A stretch of 64,000 nucleotides of DNA, from contig BSQZ01000034.1 in assembly GCA_033239005.1 (NCBI GenBank), forward strand, positions 3,221,001 through 3,285,000, written 5' to 3'. Shown here piece by piece: positions 36,000 through 55,821 of this stretch. How positions within the stretch are numbered: position 1 is the stretch's first letter; every line of letters begins with the position of its first letter. The stretch comes from Lamellibrachia satsuma. Lineage: Eukaryota > Annelida > Polychaeta > Sabellida > Siboglinidae. The position numbers were made by a program, and so were the translations under genes. The notes below the pieces were generated by a model that saw nothing but the letters and a program-made list of their open reading frames with translations, was not told where the DNA came from and searched no databases.

Positions 36000-37700
36000 A
36001 ACATGTCTTATGGACATGTTGTCAATCACATCTATTTGTGAGGCCAACTTCCCACCAATTTTTAGGACCAACCTCCCATTTCCTGCCACCCCCCCTCATA
36101 TATGTGTAGTATCGTGTACTGTATACAACATAATTGTCTGAAATTACATATTTGGAGAAGCTGGGTACAGGTAACCAAACTGTTGTGTGACAAATTAGAC
36201 ATTCCCTAATATAAATGGACAGTACACTTGGTTCAGAATTCATAGATTAACTTAAAATTATCAACACTTTATAAAGTATCCTTGAAAATGTTCCAACTAC
36301 CATTACTTTCAGGTGTAAAAAACTGTTTTTTTTTTAATTTGTTTTGGTATTACAAAGAAAGATATAACTGTTAACTGACACGTTGGTTACCTGTTCTAAG
36401 CTTGCTTCCCATGTACATTGTGACCTGTTGTCAACCATTATTTTTTATAATCGAGTACAATATCTGTTGCAATGGTGGGGGGCAATGCTTTTCTGATCAG
36501 CAAGCTTGAAAAGCCATGTTTCCAGGCTTTGGATAGTTTGTCATCTATGCAGGCACAGATGAGTGTCTCTTGCAGGCTGATAATGTAATTGTAATGTTTT
36601 GGTTAGCGCTCTCGGATATTGTCCATTTTCTGTATCTTGTTGAATCTGTCACAGTAACTGTAAATTAATAAACACACTTGATGACAGGTCTTGTTAGACC
36701 CTGAACTGCTTTTGTTAGGCATGATGGCATTTGCAAGAAACTGATTTTCAATTCCACACGCTGGCATTGCATACACAGTTTCAATGTAAAAGCTAAAATA
36801 CTGAATATGAATATAAAGTTAGTGAAATGCTGGATATGAATGCATTTGTAGAACATAATGTACACAAATGTTTTTATTATGCATCGTGTTAATGGTTGTG
36901 TATTGTGACACAATAAACATCACATTTCAAGTATGTTTCATCTGTAAACAATGTTTCTTTCTGTAGTGTAAACTGCCATTTCAAACATAATTTATTTTAA
37001 TAATACGTTTTATCATAAGAGTAAAGCCAGGCCACCGCTACTGTGCCCGGCTTTCACACTGCTGTCTGGGTCCCGAATTCTGTTTTCCCAAACAGTATAT
37101 CCAATGCTCCGCCCACCTTGCATATAGGGTTCAGCCTACTGTTACATTTCCCATTGACGACCATGTTAACGTTTTGCACGATTATAAGAAAACGGGACCA
37201 TCAAAAATTCTGAACCTTCTTACCTGCTGTTGCGATCATCTCATTGACATGCTGATACTAGTCTCGTACTTCTAACTCATTTAAAATGCCTGAACGTGCC
37301 ATGCCCGTCAATTTTTACCAATTCCTGCATGAACTACTACGCACATGTGCCTTGTGGCGAAAAAATTGCAAAAAACCCTTCCGCCTATTAAAATCATCTA
37401 AAAGTCCACAGTTACATTGCCAACATGTTCTACCAGCAAACTTGCCAATGTGCCTGGCTCAAATGCAGCTATGTCAGATGATATGATTTTTTTTAATAAC
37501 GCATCTAAAATTACTGTGCTCTACATTCGCGTAACACACCAGGAAGTCTAACTGAGGCATGATCCCCATAGCTCCACCCACAGTCGTCTCGCAAGAACAT
37601 ATCCACGCATGCGTGACAACCAGCGTTTCCGCTATTTATAAACTGTAGTAGTATTAGTGTTTTGGAAGAAATAAAACACAGAAAGAAGTTTATATACTGC
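36000..37700. other. no recognisable gene
   Basis: AT-rich sequence with short accidental frames only. 37010-37640 is a little more GC-rich, without a supported exon. Confidence 0.4.
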
Positions 37701-37708
37701 TGTAGGAA

Positions 37709-37880
<172 letters not shown>

Positions 37881-37942
37881 ATAATTATTTTTGCATGTTA
37901 CGAGTTAATTGACATAATCGTAGTGTATACTTCAAAGATCTG

Positions 37943-37990
37943 TTGTAGTTTAGTGGTTAGTGTATTTAACTGCAAGTTTTGAAATCAAGG
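37943..37990 (+). mobile_element. possible SINE head fragment
   Basis: GTTGTAGTTTAGTGGTTAGTG resembles a tRNA A-box region like those of the SINEs at 8.7 and 12.1 kb. The B-box equivalent (TTTTGAAATCAAGGC) is poor. Confidence 0.25.
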
Positions 37991-37999
37991 CTATCATAG

Positions 38000-40500
38000 G
38001 GAAGAGATGTACTTTTGACTAACATATGTAAAAAAATAAACAGTATTTTAGTAGTTGTAATGTAGTTTAATGTTTAAACTGTTGTTATAGCACAATTCTC
38101 ATTTTAAAGATATATATTGGCTAAATAAATTTTACAGTATGGTACAATATGTTCATTGTGGAGACAATGCTATTTTATGTTAAATTGAAGAAAATGAGCA
38201 TTATATTATGTTTCGACATATTATTTATCTGATAACCAATGTTATTAAGGTAAAAATAGCACATTGAAGAAAATGAGTACAACATTTATTTACACAAGTA
38301 CATCATGAGAAAGTAATCACCAGATCACAAATCGATAAGTATTCAAAAGAATGAAACAAAATGATACCCTAAAGTAATTTGAAAGCAGTATAATATATAG
38401 CAAACATTTTGTTTGCGCTACAATTTTTTTCTATAAAATTATGCATTCTCAGCGAATTGTTGTACAATTTTTTTAACATGTAGGTACTCCATAACTTCCG
38501 GTCTTGTAACTGCGATGCACAAAGTTTTCTTGACATTTTAGTGCTGCTTGAGCCAAAGCTGAGCCTCTTAAACACGATCGAGTGCTGTGTACATACACAT
38601 ACACTCATGATATATATAGTTCGAATGAACATACATGATAGTTATAAAAAATATAGTTATAAAAAACAGGCAGTGTATTGTACAATAAATAATAATTTAA
38701 TGTAATTAAATCAACTTAAATAATAATAGCATGTTTTTACATTTATATTTCAATCATAAATTTGAGCATAGCCTCCGGCAGAACAAGACAAAATAGGCAG
38801 TTCCCTACAATCTCATGCAATACATTTATATTTCAATCATAAAATAAATAGTATGTGGAAAAAATGATAATAGTACATTTTGATAATTAAAAAGTTAAAA
38901 ACTTAATCTGTAATAATGAAATTAAAAACTCGGCATTGCAATGAATTTAATGAATTAAAATAATAAAATGTAGTTTTCACCAATAAGCTGAAAAACCATT
39001 GCCACAGAAATATTGCGAATATATTTCATGTAGTTTAAGGTCACAAACAACTCGACAATTCCTCTTTTGCACATTGGTAACCATAGTAAATATTTATAAA
39101 GTGGCACTTGTATCATGCATAAATGTGGGGGGGGGGGGGTTGGGTGCGAAAATATGTGAAAATTGTGTAATGATTTGTTGAAGAGTTTCTGGTATATTGG
39201 TATACATGTATTGTCTGGGTGCTTGTGTCCTTACAGATAAAATCAGAAACACTTACAGCAAGATCTTAGTAGTCGGAAGGATTACAGACTGATGACATAT
39301 TTGATATGTGTCCCACATTCTGTGTCACACAGATCCTAAAGCTGTCGTCTCATGAATAAAGAAAAAACCAATGCAAATAAGCAAAATGGTAAAAAGACAT
39401 TAATGATATTACCGGGATAGGATCGTTAGAGGCAACATTTATTTAATCAACTTTCCTGACAAACCGGCAGATGAGTCTGACATTCCACATAATGTTATAT
39501 GGGCCATTCTTGCGAAATAAATTTTTAATTTGCATAGTTGCTTTCAGAATAATAAAATTTGTCATTCTGCCCAAATGTTAATGGATTTCATAAATTTACA
39601 TTTAGCATACCACATTGGAATAGGATGAAAAAAATTGCCATCAATATTTTACCCTCCTGAGCTCAGCTTATTACGGTGAGAGTGCCCATAATATAATTAT
39701 ACAGATTGTATATTTTTCTGTACTCATCAACTTTCATAACACATTATATAGTGAAAATATTTAAACTTGGACTGTTAATAAATTTTTTTATTAATTAATT
39801 AATTACTTGTTCTGTTTATAAAATGGTGTACCGTTATATTTGATTGCTAAGCCTGAGCTCCTGAGCTTTCATTTGCTACATTAAAATTAAACATGATATT
39901 CACAAGATAGTTAAAAAAAATAGTTAATTAATGACTTAGCCGTAGGCAGCAAATCACTGTACTGTTTTCACCAGATCAGCCATTATCGTTGTTTATATAT
40001 GCAGATATTAGTTAATACTTGCGGAGCCAAAATTGAGAAGAGAAAAGGTCGATGCTATATATAAGTTATAACTACAACAAGGGCAGCGGTAGCATGGCGT
40101 AAGAGTTAGGCCAATTAAGTCAGTGTGACAAACGCACGCGCACACAAAAAAATACAAATCATTCATCAGCTTAACCCATTAACTTGATTAAGAGCCTGCA
40201 ACGGTCGCGACCGGCCGCTCTGTCCAGTCCTGGAGGGGTAAGACCACTATTGACGAATGTTTTGGGTATTAAATTGCGATATGTGAATTTAAACAATTCA
40301 TATGATGTGACATAAGTGCAATTGAGCAGGCATATTCACAGGCGATTAACTACTGAACTACACGCTACCAAATTCTGCCACACCCTAGCGGATACATTTT
40401 GCAACAGCATCAACTCGTTACTAGCCTCGATTATCCAGGCTCCGCGATGTGGCGCCACCGTTTGTCGCACACGCCACGATATTCTCGGCGGATTCACGAA
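38000..40500. other. no recognisable gene
   Basis: Very AT-rich DNA. CATTTATATTTCAATCATAAA occurs twice (near 38738 and 38822), and a G-run lies at 39127-39138. No coding signal. Confidence 0.4.
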
Positions 40501-40501
40501 G

Positions 40502-40502
<1 letters not shown>

Positions 40503-40557
<55 letters not shown>
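40503..40557. repeat. (GA)n microsatellite
   Basis: Uninterrupted GA tract. The RERERE frames around it are artefacts. Confidence 0.97.
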
Positions 40558-40560
<3 letters not shown>

Positions 40561-41009
40561 ATAAGCGAGACTAGCTCGTTACGTGCATGGGTTGCCGTTT
40601 TGGAAATCTTGATTTTCATCGGTTTTGTTCACGCCATCTCGAAAATTTTTATTTCTATATTTTCATGAAAAAATATGGTGTAACCTGAAAAATAATATTT
40701 TATAATTTTTGCAGTGGTGCACTAGAAAGTAAAAGATCGCCCATAGCCTATTTAATGCAATCTATTAATTTTACGTCCCTCTCTTCCAAAATTCCGTAAA
40801 TGTACCACGCGAAAACAATAGCGACAGGAAAGCAGCCGATGACGATGTGATATTTTGAAAGCAATTTATGCAATTTGCGCATGCGCAATTTTAAACTAAA
40901 CAACAGATTGACAGCTATGGTGAAAAGTGTGTCAAAGTGGGCGGGGCGATGGATATACTGTTTGGGAAAACAGAATTCGTGTCCGTGTCGCGAGCAGACA
41001 CTGAGACAC

Positions 41010-41375
41010 GTCCAGTGCCTGTGTTTGCTGTCGTGCTGCTCCACCCAGTGTTTGCTGTCATACTGCTCCACCCAGTGTTTGCTGTCATACTGCTCCACCC
41101 AGTGTTTGCTGTCAGGCTGCTCCACCCAGTGTTTGCTGTCATACTGCTCCACCCAGTGTTTGCTGTCATACTGCTCCACCCAGTGTTTGCTGTCATACTG
41201 CTCCACCCAGTGTTTACTGTCATACTGCTCCACCCAGTGTTTGCTGTCATACTGCTCCACCCAGTGTTTGCTGTCATACTGCTCCACCCAGTGTTTGCTG
41301 TCATACTGCTCCACCCAGTGTTTGCTGTCATACTGCTCCACGCAGTGTTTGCTGTCATACTGCTCCACCCAGTAC
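41010..41375. repeat. 27-bp minisatellite, about 13 units
   Basis: The unit is TGCTCCACCCAGTGTTTGCTGTCATAC with rare substitutions. Because 27 is a multiple of three, long frames exist on both strands (CSTQCLLSY plus, MTANTGWSS minus). I see no flanking coding sequence that would make any of them a gene. Confidence 0.95.
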
Positions 41376-41399
41376 TACTACTGGCAATGTCTACTGACA

Positions 41400-42560
41400 A
41401 TTATCACATAATCCAAACTTGTAATTGAATTAATTTGAATTGTTGATTCAGTTGCCTGTAGTACGGGGGGCTTCTGGCTTAGATCGAAGTTTCTAATGAT
41501 ATATGAATGAAGTATCTAAACATCTAGGATAATTATAAACATCGTTTTTTTGTGAGCATTAATCCAGTTTTTGTTAGCCATATGCAATCAAACTTTAAAT
41601 GTAGTGCTTTCTGCAATTTACTGACAATGTGGAAAAGTTAATGTAAAGCTATTGTAAACTATTGTAAACTATTGTAAACTATTATATTGTATTGATAGAA
41701 TTGTGACTGTATTCAACATGATGTGTCACCTTTGAATGTTTGTACGTGTATGCATTAAAATGAACTCCCAGTTGGGATTAAAATTTGAACAGCAGTTTGC
41801 TGTGATATTCTGATATTTATTTCGACACATCTATTCAAGAATTTAATCTACAGTTGCAAACATATGAAGTCATCATTATATTATTCATAAAAACGCATAC
41901 GACGTTAAACAAAACAGTATTCATGCATTTTGCGTTTCCTTTATTAAGTGACGGTAATAGAACACAACGTTATACAAAACTGTATTTTGGTCATAATAAA
42001 GAAAACGAAAACACAGTTCAATATAATTGACTAAAAAACTAAATAATTTTATAATGTGAATTGTGCCAATGTAAGCGCTGGTTAATATATCTAATGTATG
42101 CTTATAGTTGCGAGAGTAAACGTAACTGTCAACGTAAACTGTCAGCGTTGCAGTGTCACGCAGTGCGCCTCCCACGCATGGGCATCTCCTTCAAAACTAG
42201 CTAACTATGCTCAAATTACGGTAATTACCCGGAGGCCACCTACGCAAAAAATTATGCTAACCGGGAACCCGCCAGACGGCAAACTGTTTTGATTCTCCAA
42301 GAACCCGCAAGACGGCAAACTGTTTTGACTCTCCAAGAACCCGCTAGATGGCAAACCCGCTAGGCGTGTGTTTTGGATAATGAGACCAGCCAACGTATCC
42401 GTGAGCATTTCCTGATTTGGTGTTATATAAAAGAATAGCAGTGGATATTTCCATGCACGTGAAGCGTGTGTGCAGCATATAGGATACAACCACGTGGGCG
42501 GTTAAGTTTGACACCTCGTATGCTAATGACGGGTATTTCTGGATAATTATTTCTTTGTTT
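41400..42560. other. no recognisable gene; small local repeats
   Basis: ATTGTAAACT occurs four times at 41650-41685. A degenerate tandem of about 37 bp (CCCGCMAGACGGCAAACTGTTTTGA...CTCCAAGAA) lies at 42267-42360. Confidence 0.5.
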
Positions 42561-42570
42561 GTTATAACAC

Positions 42571-42601
42571 AAACAAACAAACAAACAAACAAACAAACAA
42601 T
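42571..42601. repeat. (AAAC)n microsatellite
   Basis: About eight AAAC units. Confidence 0.9.
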
Positions 42602-42616
42602 AATGCTCAGTATTAT

Positions 42617-42910
42617 TCTTAGAGTATTTGATCATACATTATTTTCATGCTAATACTTTTAATGTGTGTACACCATAAGACATATCTTACCATACTCGTA
42701 CTATAGGAAATTTCCACTCAAACGCGCTTACATGTCGTGGTCCTATCGTAATGCGAACAATTCCCGTATGTTTGGCCGCATAACAGCTATACTATGAGGA
42801 CATTAATTTCCGACATTTAACTATTTGACACCCCCAGCTAGCTCCGTAGCAGTTATCCACAGAATATCATTGTGCATTCCATTCATGTGGATGGTGCGTT
42901 TAGACTATCA
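42617..42910. repeat. dispersed repeat, copy 1
   Basis: Segments here recur at 43650-43740 (AGAGTATTT-ATCATA...AATTCCCACTCAAACGCGCTTA) and at 44405-44560 (CAATTCCCGTATGT...ACACCCCCAG...GCATATTCCATTC). The three form a diverged local repeat family with no coding capacity. Confidence 0.7.
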
Positions 42911-43649
42911 ATTATATTCATTGGTTAGGTGATACTTAGCGTGATACTGGGTAGGAATTACGAATATTTACAATTTACATCAGAATATGGCACTACCTAT
43001 TTACCACCTCCTGTATTATCTGCAATAAGGCCAACGTGTCCGTAAAGGCTTCTCCTTATTTGGGGTTCACTACGCGGAATGTGGAATGTTCCATTGATAC
43101 ACAGGTCGTCTGAATTGCACACAGCTATTAGCTCGTTAACATATTATTATTAGGAAATTGAATAGAAGAAATGTGAATAGCAGTGGTTATTTTCGCGCAT
43201 GCACGTTTCACGTGATATTCCAATGACATGACAGCATGGTCACGCTTCGGTCTTAATACGGAATATTCCACAATCGACCATCCGCACGCATCAAACAAAA
43301 GAGAAATTAAGAAATATAAGATTTTAGCCGGGAATAGCTCACGAGGCATTATAGTAACCACAACCGTGTTTGTTAACTAGAAATAAATAAATTTTCACAG
43401 CTTCTATTGAGAAAGTACTGTAATGCACTCGTAATGTACCCGTAAAACCTGAGTACACTGAGTATGAGTACCAGTACGAGTACGAGTATATGACCCATGA
43501 GTAATATTAATACAAGTACTTCACAAATGTACTCGATTACACGAGTACCGAGCACTTCCGCCCCAGGTCTGGTTGATATGCAAATTCCCATCGCGTCCAC
43601 TACAATGATTAGTAATATTAAAAAAACGTTCAATCGACCTATTATTTTT

Positions 43650-43740
43650 TTAGAGTATTTAATCATATATTAGTTTAAATGCTTATATTGTGCCGTCGTA
43701 CTAGTGGAAATTCCCACTCAAACGCGCTTATCGTAAAAAC
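43650..43740. repeat. dispersed repeat, copy 2 (partial)
   Basis: Matches the first part of the repeat at 42617-42910. Confidence 0.65.
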
Positions 43741-43861
43741 TGGCGTTTTCGCAAACACATTAATACGCCTACCCGTGTTTTGTCAACACCAAGATCCGAT
43801 GAACATTTAAGTCCGCTTTACAATGAACATCTTTGCTTTACTGCATTTATTTATGTCGTCC

Positions 43862-44075
43862 ACTTAACCCCACGACTACAACCTTGTCGCAGTGGGGAGG
43901 TTTGCGTACTCCCATAACCCGAAGAGCTATACTGGCGGGGTCCTGATAGGTTCAACCAAGCTTGGCAGGTGAAGGTGTAGTAGTCAGACGAAGTGTAGTC
44001 ACTCAAGGGGAAATGGGTCCTCTGTAGCCCTGGTCGGCATTCTGTCTACGAGATGGTGTCTCAGAAGTAATTAGC
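43862..44075 (+). mobile_element. GC-richer fragment of an interspersed repeat
   Basis: The stretch CGCAGTGGGGAGGTTTGCGT...GAGCTATACTGGCGGGG...GGTCCTCTGTAGCCC is compositionally unlike its AT-rich flanks. From memory it resembles the 5' leader of widespread invertebrate non-LTR elements. There is no coding frame. The identification is tentative. Confidence 0.4.
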
Positions 44076-44404
44076 TGTGTGAAAACAAGAAAACATGAAA
44101 ATAAAATCGCTGAAATCGATTACGTTTTTAGACATGTAATCCGGAAGTTCAAGGACATTAAATAAACTGATAATAAACAAATACACAAACAGGGTAGTGG
44201 GTAAACATCAAGATCAGCAATTTGTATTGTTATGTAATAACACGTGGTAACCTTATGATACATATTATAAATAAAATACCACACATAATCTCCCCAGTAC
44301 TGCAAAAATACTACATTACAATTATATAATACAATTTCTGCCAGAGAAGCAGGGAAGGTGGTCTATTCTACATATAATAAAGTTTATGTCCAGCATCGTG
44401 GTTA

Positions 44405-44565
44405 TATCACGATTTGCACAATTCCCGTATGTGTGGCTGTTTAACAGCTGTAATATAAGAACTTTGGACATGTTAACTGTTTTACACCCCCAGTTAACTC
44501 CGAAACAGTTACCCACAAAATATTGTTGCATATTCCATTCATTAGACTATTAACGGGAAAGTGCA
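44405..44565. repeat. dispersed repeat, copy 3 (partial)
   Basis: Matches the second part of the repeat at 42617-42910. Confidence 0.65.
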
Positions 44566-44769
44566 ACTATTTTCATTGGGGGAGCGTGGTACAGGTTAGG
44601 AATGAAGAAAACAAACAAACAAACACACAAACCAACAAAATAGTAGATATATAGTATTTTAACCATTAGTAGCCTGTATACGAAGTATTAGAGTAACCAC
44701 ACGCGTGGTTATGTCCTATAAGCTGGTAATGATTATGCATGCTACTTTGATATTGAACATTTGATCCTA

Positions 44770-45030
44770 TATGCAGATCAGTTCCACTGATTTAGCATTG
44801 CTGCACATAATTTTTATTATCACATTTATATTTATACATATATAATACGCCATGTTTCCCGGTTAAAAACCTGCTCAAAGGCGCTAAAAAGACAATGCGA
44901 AATAAAAAAAAAATTAATTAAAAAGTTAAAATCAAAAACATAAATCAGTTCCACTGATTCAACATTGCTGCACAGCATTTTATTATCATACATTTATTTA
45001 TAATGCGAGCGCGCATTATAAATCGTCAGA
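44770..45030. repeat. local duplication (about 75 bp units)
   Basis: CAGTTCCACTGATTTAGCATTGCTGCACA... near 44780 recurs near 44946 with a few changes. The intervening DNA is AT-rich. Confidence 0.8.
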
Positions 45031-45591
45031 TTGTTTACAATGGCTAAAAGAGCTGAATCGTGTATGTAAATGTAGGCGCTCTGACCTATGATTGAGTACA
45101 GCGAAGTCGGTAACACATAGGCCCCTATTATGTGCTAGGATTCCTCGCGGATATAAATCATTTATATACACCTCCACCCAAAATATGTTTTACCTGCGAC
45201 ATGATAATGCAATTGGGTTCAGCTTACAAATTATACTTATGAAAATACTGTCATTTATATTAATCAATGTGAGGTGCTACGACATATAACGATGCACATT
45301 CATGAAATGTTATTTAATTGTGTTGTCTGTTCGCCTAAATAGAACGTACATGGACGCTTATTGGAGTTTCTTTGTTTGTTGCACATGGCACGGCATTGTT
45401 TTAGGTTTGTAAAGTCTTTGAAAAGACAAGGCCACTAGCCCACTACCCAGTACCCAACCCAGTTGGTAATTGGTATTTCTCCCCAGTCCTAATTCATTCA
45501 CACTTGTACTAATTCACACATGTCTGAACTTGTCTGTCTCAGGCTAGTGACTGCAGGCCTGCTGGAAATGCCACTGGGTGTCAGTGCCAGT

Positions 45592-46282
45592 TGGTGACAT
45601 TTAATTGAAATATCATATTAAATTATGTTAACTTAGTTGAACTAATTCAATTAACAACATAATTTGGGGTTATGGCTTGCATATGGGTTAAGTCAGGGTT
45701 AGATAAACAAATCTCCTACCCTAACCATAAGCCAATATATTAAAGCCAAATATAACAAATGTTATCATATTTAATAGTAATGACACTAAGAAGTTTTTCT
45801 TTATTTTTCTTCAGGATATTTTTAAGTTTGAAGAAGCTGGTGGTGCTGGATTTTTAAAACTCATCCTCGTCTTTGTTATAAGATTATAGGTTTATCTTCT
45901 CTAAACTTAGCGCGCCGCGGGCTTGCGGGCCGCGGGCTTACCCATCTTTGGCCCGCGGGTATGGGCCGGGCCTGGGCCTGAAACTTGCGGGCCGGGCCGG
46001 GCCTGGGCCAAACATTCACGGTGTGGGTCGGGCCTGGGCCTAAATTCTAGTTTGCGGGCCTGGGCCGGGCCGGGCTTGAAAAATTATTGCGTGGACTCTA
46101 ACTGCTAATTGCGGGCTGGGCCTGGGTGACATTTAATTGAAATATCATATTAAATTATGTTAACTTAGTTGAACTAATTCAATTAACAACATAAATTGGG
46201 GTTATGGTTTGCATATGGGTTAAGTCAGGGTTAGATAAACAAATATAACAAATGTTATCATATTTAATAGTAATGACACTAG

Positions 46283-46353
<71 letters not shown>

Positions 46354-46580
46354 TTTTATTTATTTATTTTTTTTTATTTAATAAAACAATAAGTCTGTTT
46401 TACAGTTTATTTGTTTTTTGATTATATGTTTATGTTCTCTAAACTTAGCGGACTTAACCGGGTATGCGCCGGGCCTGGGCCTGAAACTGGGCCGGGCCGG
46501 GCCTGGGCCAAACATTCACAGTCTGGATATGGCCTGGGCCGGGCCTGTGCCTGGACTCTAACTGCTAATTGCGGCCCGCG
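45592..46580. repeat. two tandem copies of a ~0.5-kb repeat with GGGCCGGGCCTGGGCC clusters
   Basis: Unit 1 (45592-46124) and unit 2 (46125-46580) share an AT-rich first half (TGACATTTAATTGAAATATC...) and a very GC-rich second half. The second half has iterated GGGCC(T/G)GGGCC motifs ending in GGACTCTAACTGCTAATTGCGG. Unit 2 also gained a TA tract at 46285-46350. Clustered GGGCCGGGCC subterminal motifs occur in some hAT-type transposons, but no terminal inverted repeats or duplication are defined here. Confidence 0.8.
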
Positions 46581-46602
46581 CAGGGCACTAACACACACAT
46601 AC

Positions 46603-47202
<600 letters not shown>

Positions 47203-47351
47203 TAAAGTAACATTATTAGCTACTGTTAGTTTCTGTTTAACCGCATCACGTACTGGCAATGTCTTGTTCACCACAGGGAGATGGAGATGGATCGGCAATG
47301 TTTTGTGAAAGGAGGATTGAAATAAAATTATATCAAAAATAACGATTGAAA

Positions 47352-47495
47352 TGGAGCCCCGAAGGAAACCGAGAACGTGGACGACCAAAAAGAATAGAGG
47401 AGAATAGTGAAGAGGTCTGCTGGGGCCAGGCTGTTAGGCAAGATGGTGTGCAGGCTGCAGACCAGAAGTTTTGTTTCTGCCTGAAGCGCTGGTAG
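47352..47495 (+). mobile_element. non-LTR retrotransposon C-terminal tail, 47 codons
   Basis: The frame reads WSPEGNRERGRPKRIEEN, then VCWGQAVRQDGVQAADQ and KRW before TAG. The basic GxRxRGRPK block followed by a Gln/Trp-containing tail is the usual ending of endonuclease/reverse transcriptase polyproteins of RTE/Jockey-like elements. No RT domain precedes it; a microsatellite lies directly upstream. Confidence 0.65.
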
Positions 47496-48524
47496 GCGCA
47501 AAGAAGATTAAGGTAAGGTTAAATTATACTTACGTTTGTTGCTAATAAGCCACCAATCACATTTGTGTACTGGTCATTTGGTATGGCTACGTTTTTACTT
47601 CCTGCGTGAATTCTCAGATGTGTATTAATAATCCTAAAAGTTAACCCAATTTGAGCCAAGGCTATCATAACAAACTCAATATTGGTGAAGTGTAAAAAAG
47701 TCGGGAAATGGACGAGTAACCACAGTTATATATCTGTAAGTCTATGACGTGTTTACAAATATATGCAGTGGTATGCAGACCTGTATGGATGCAAACATAA
47801 AACGGGGTTAAAATCGAGGGTGGATCACTAGAATGTTTGTCAAGCTATTAATTGTTAAGCAAATTGCAAATTTGTAAAAACAAATTGCGTTTTGGCGTTT
47901 GTTATACAACAATCAATACACAATAAGCCTATAATATTACATTAAAAATAATATAGTCATCAATGTTATTTAACCAAACATATTATGGTACTGCCAGTAT
48001 GTAACATGATATAATTTATTATAAATTATTATTAATAACGTATTTGTTAAATGCCCTTCAAAACTTGTTAGTTGACGATAAAAACCTTGATATTTGTACA
48101 AGTAAATAAAACCCCACAGACACCACTAAAATGTATGATTTTTGTTATTAAGTATTATTCGATAATACATTCAATAAATTGCCAGTATTTAACCGATAAG
48201 ATGCAGGAGGATGAAAAGTGGACGGAAAAATCTGCCGATAAGGTGCAGTGGAAAATGACAACACCCAAAGCAGCGAAGCTCTATAAAGACAGTGCTAGTT
48301 CGCCTCACCCCTTTATGAAGGGAACTACTAGGAATAACGACAATATCCATGATATTTATGTAACATAGCAACACGCTAAAACAAACTATCTTGCATTAAT
48401 ATGCATTCAGTTCCAGCCTGTACGAATGCACCTAAACATTGTCTAGTCTTTAACTTGAACGATCTTACATATCGGCTCAATATGCTGTTATAAATCTATT
48501 ACTACCGACAACACCGGAAACTTA

Positions 48525-48534
48525 GGGACTTTCC
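48525..48534 (+). promoter_or_regulatory. consensus NF-kappaB binding site
   Basis: GGGACTTTCC fits the consensus GGGRNYYYCC exactly. It lies 207 bp upstream of the start codon of the cytokine-like gene. A CCAAT motif follows at about 48556 and RUNX-type TGTGGTTA words near 48648. The equivalent position in the duplicated copy (about 57104) is no longer a kappaB match. Confidence 0.55.
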
Positions 48535-48659
48535 CGGCTTTCTGCCTCGTTCCCCACCCCCGCAATAGCCAATAAGAAGGAGTGTAGCTAGCTAGTGTGA
48601 AGAATAACTTTGGAAATATTCCATGATGCACAGCGGTGGTTATCTTGTGGTTAAGTTGT

Positions 48660-48667
48660 GGTATATT
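48660..48667 (+). promoter_or_regulatory. possible TATA element of the cytokine-like gene
   Basis: GTATATTA sits 74 bp before the start codon. A transcription start near 48690 would leave a leader of about 50 nt. The match is imperfect. Confidence 0.35.
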
Positions 48668-48740
48668 ACAGGCATTCACCACTGAGTATGTCATAAACCT
48701 AGCTAGATTGTCGCGAGTGTGAAGCAATTCTGCCTTGGCC

Positions 48741-54543
<5,803 letters not shown>

Positions 54544-54665
54544 TGCAATACTCCATAAAGAGATACAACCCTTCTTGGATGTATGGGGTGTGTGACGTCG
54601 ACGGCCAGAAATAGGTGTACACAGAAAATTAACCAGCACAAAGACATTGAAAGAAAACAAAAGCG

Positions 54666-54671
54666 AATAAA
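54666..54671 (+). terminator. polyadenylation signal candidate
   Basis: AATAAA lies 123 bp after the cytokine-like stop codon. It would give a short 3' UTR. Confidence 0.5.
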
Positions 54672-54999
54672 AACAAATGGTGCACAATGTACAGAAACTA
54701 GAGAATGCGGGCGGTGCAAGGTTTCTGTTTCCCTGATGGCTGGCATGGCGACACACAGGGAGGCTGGTTGTGATGGGGTGATGTGTAAAAGTAGAGGTGA
54801 TGGTGTCCTGTACCACATAGATACTGCCCAAGGCAATGACTGTGTTGTTATGTTTAATCAAGTTAACCAAACCCGGCCACAAACATACTCTTCAATGCAG
54901 CCAAACTCAGCCCAAAATTATATCGCATTTTGATTTATTCAAGTGGTGCACTCTAGCGGATAGTTTAGAGAACACACCGTGCCGGAATGCACTGGGCCC

Positions 55000-55820
55000 A
55001 CGTTTTCCCGTATCTAGTCAAATAACTGGCGAACTAGGTTTTTTTAAATGGCAGAGGTCTTAAGGTTTAGCGGATGCTTCGATTCTGTTGGACATGTGAC
55101 GCTTTTGATTGCCCTTAACGTGCACATAATATTATAGCGAATGAATATATGTCACTTGCACTAGCAAAACTGTCTTGTCATACTATGAAAAAATTATTAT
55201 TATTATTATTATTATTATTACTGTTATTTTATTTATATTATTATTAATACATACTCAGGGAATATTTACATTTATGTATTTATATAATTTATATTGCCAC
55301 TCAATATAATTTATCTATGTTTTTGCTGTTGGGACAAATAACAGTTATCCTTATCCTTACACATGTATATTTGCAAAACGTTTTAAAGTATTTGCAATGC
55401 TGACAGCAAAATCTTAAGATGTCGTTTACACCAGCAATACTGTCTTGTCATTTTATAAAAAAAAATTATTATTATTACTACTGTTATTTTATTTATAATA
55501 TTATTATTACATACTCAGGGATTGTTCACACATGTATATTTGCAAAGCGTATTCAAGTATTTGCAATGCTGCCAGCAAACTCTCATTCTGTATTGCAAGT
55601 ACTTTGAATACTCTAAAAAAGTATTGTGCCTACCTCTGCTTTCATCTAGGTATACCTTGTCCACTTGGCTTTTGTGGAGGTCTTACTCTGGTCATATTAG
55701 GATGTTGGTCACCACATTTTCCAACAAGAAAATGCGTGTAGCTACTTTGCTAATAATGTTCGAATACAATGTTCGAATACAATGTCAATGTCAATGTCAA
55801 TGCAAACGAGAGTGACTTGG
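55000..55820. other. no recognisable gene; local duplication
   Basis: A roughly 130-bp segment (CTGTCTTGTCAT..., (TTA)n, TACTCAGGGA...) at about 55170-55280 recurs at about 55440-55530 with changes. (ATT)n tracts lie in both. Confidence 0.6.
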
Positions 55821-55821
55821 G

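Noticed and set aside
40748..41428. Four overlapping 160-206-aa frames with 9-residue repeats
   Set aside because: Produced by the 27-bp minisatellite. No flanking splice sites or conserved domain.
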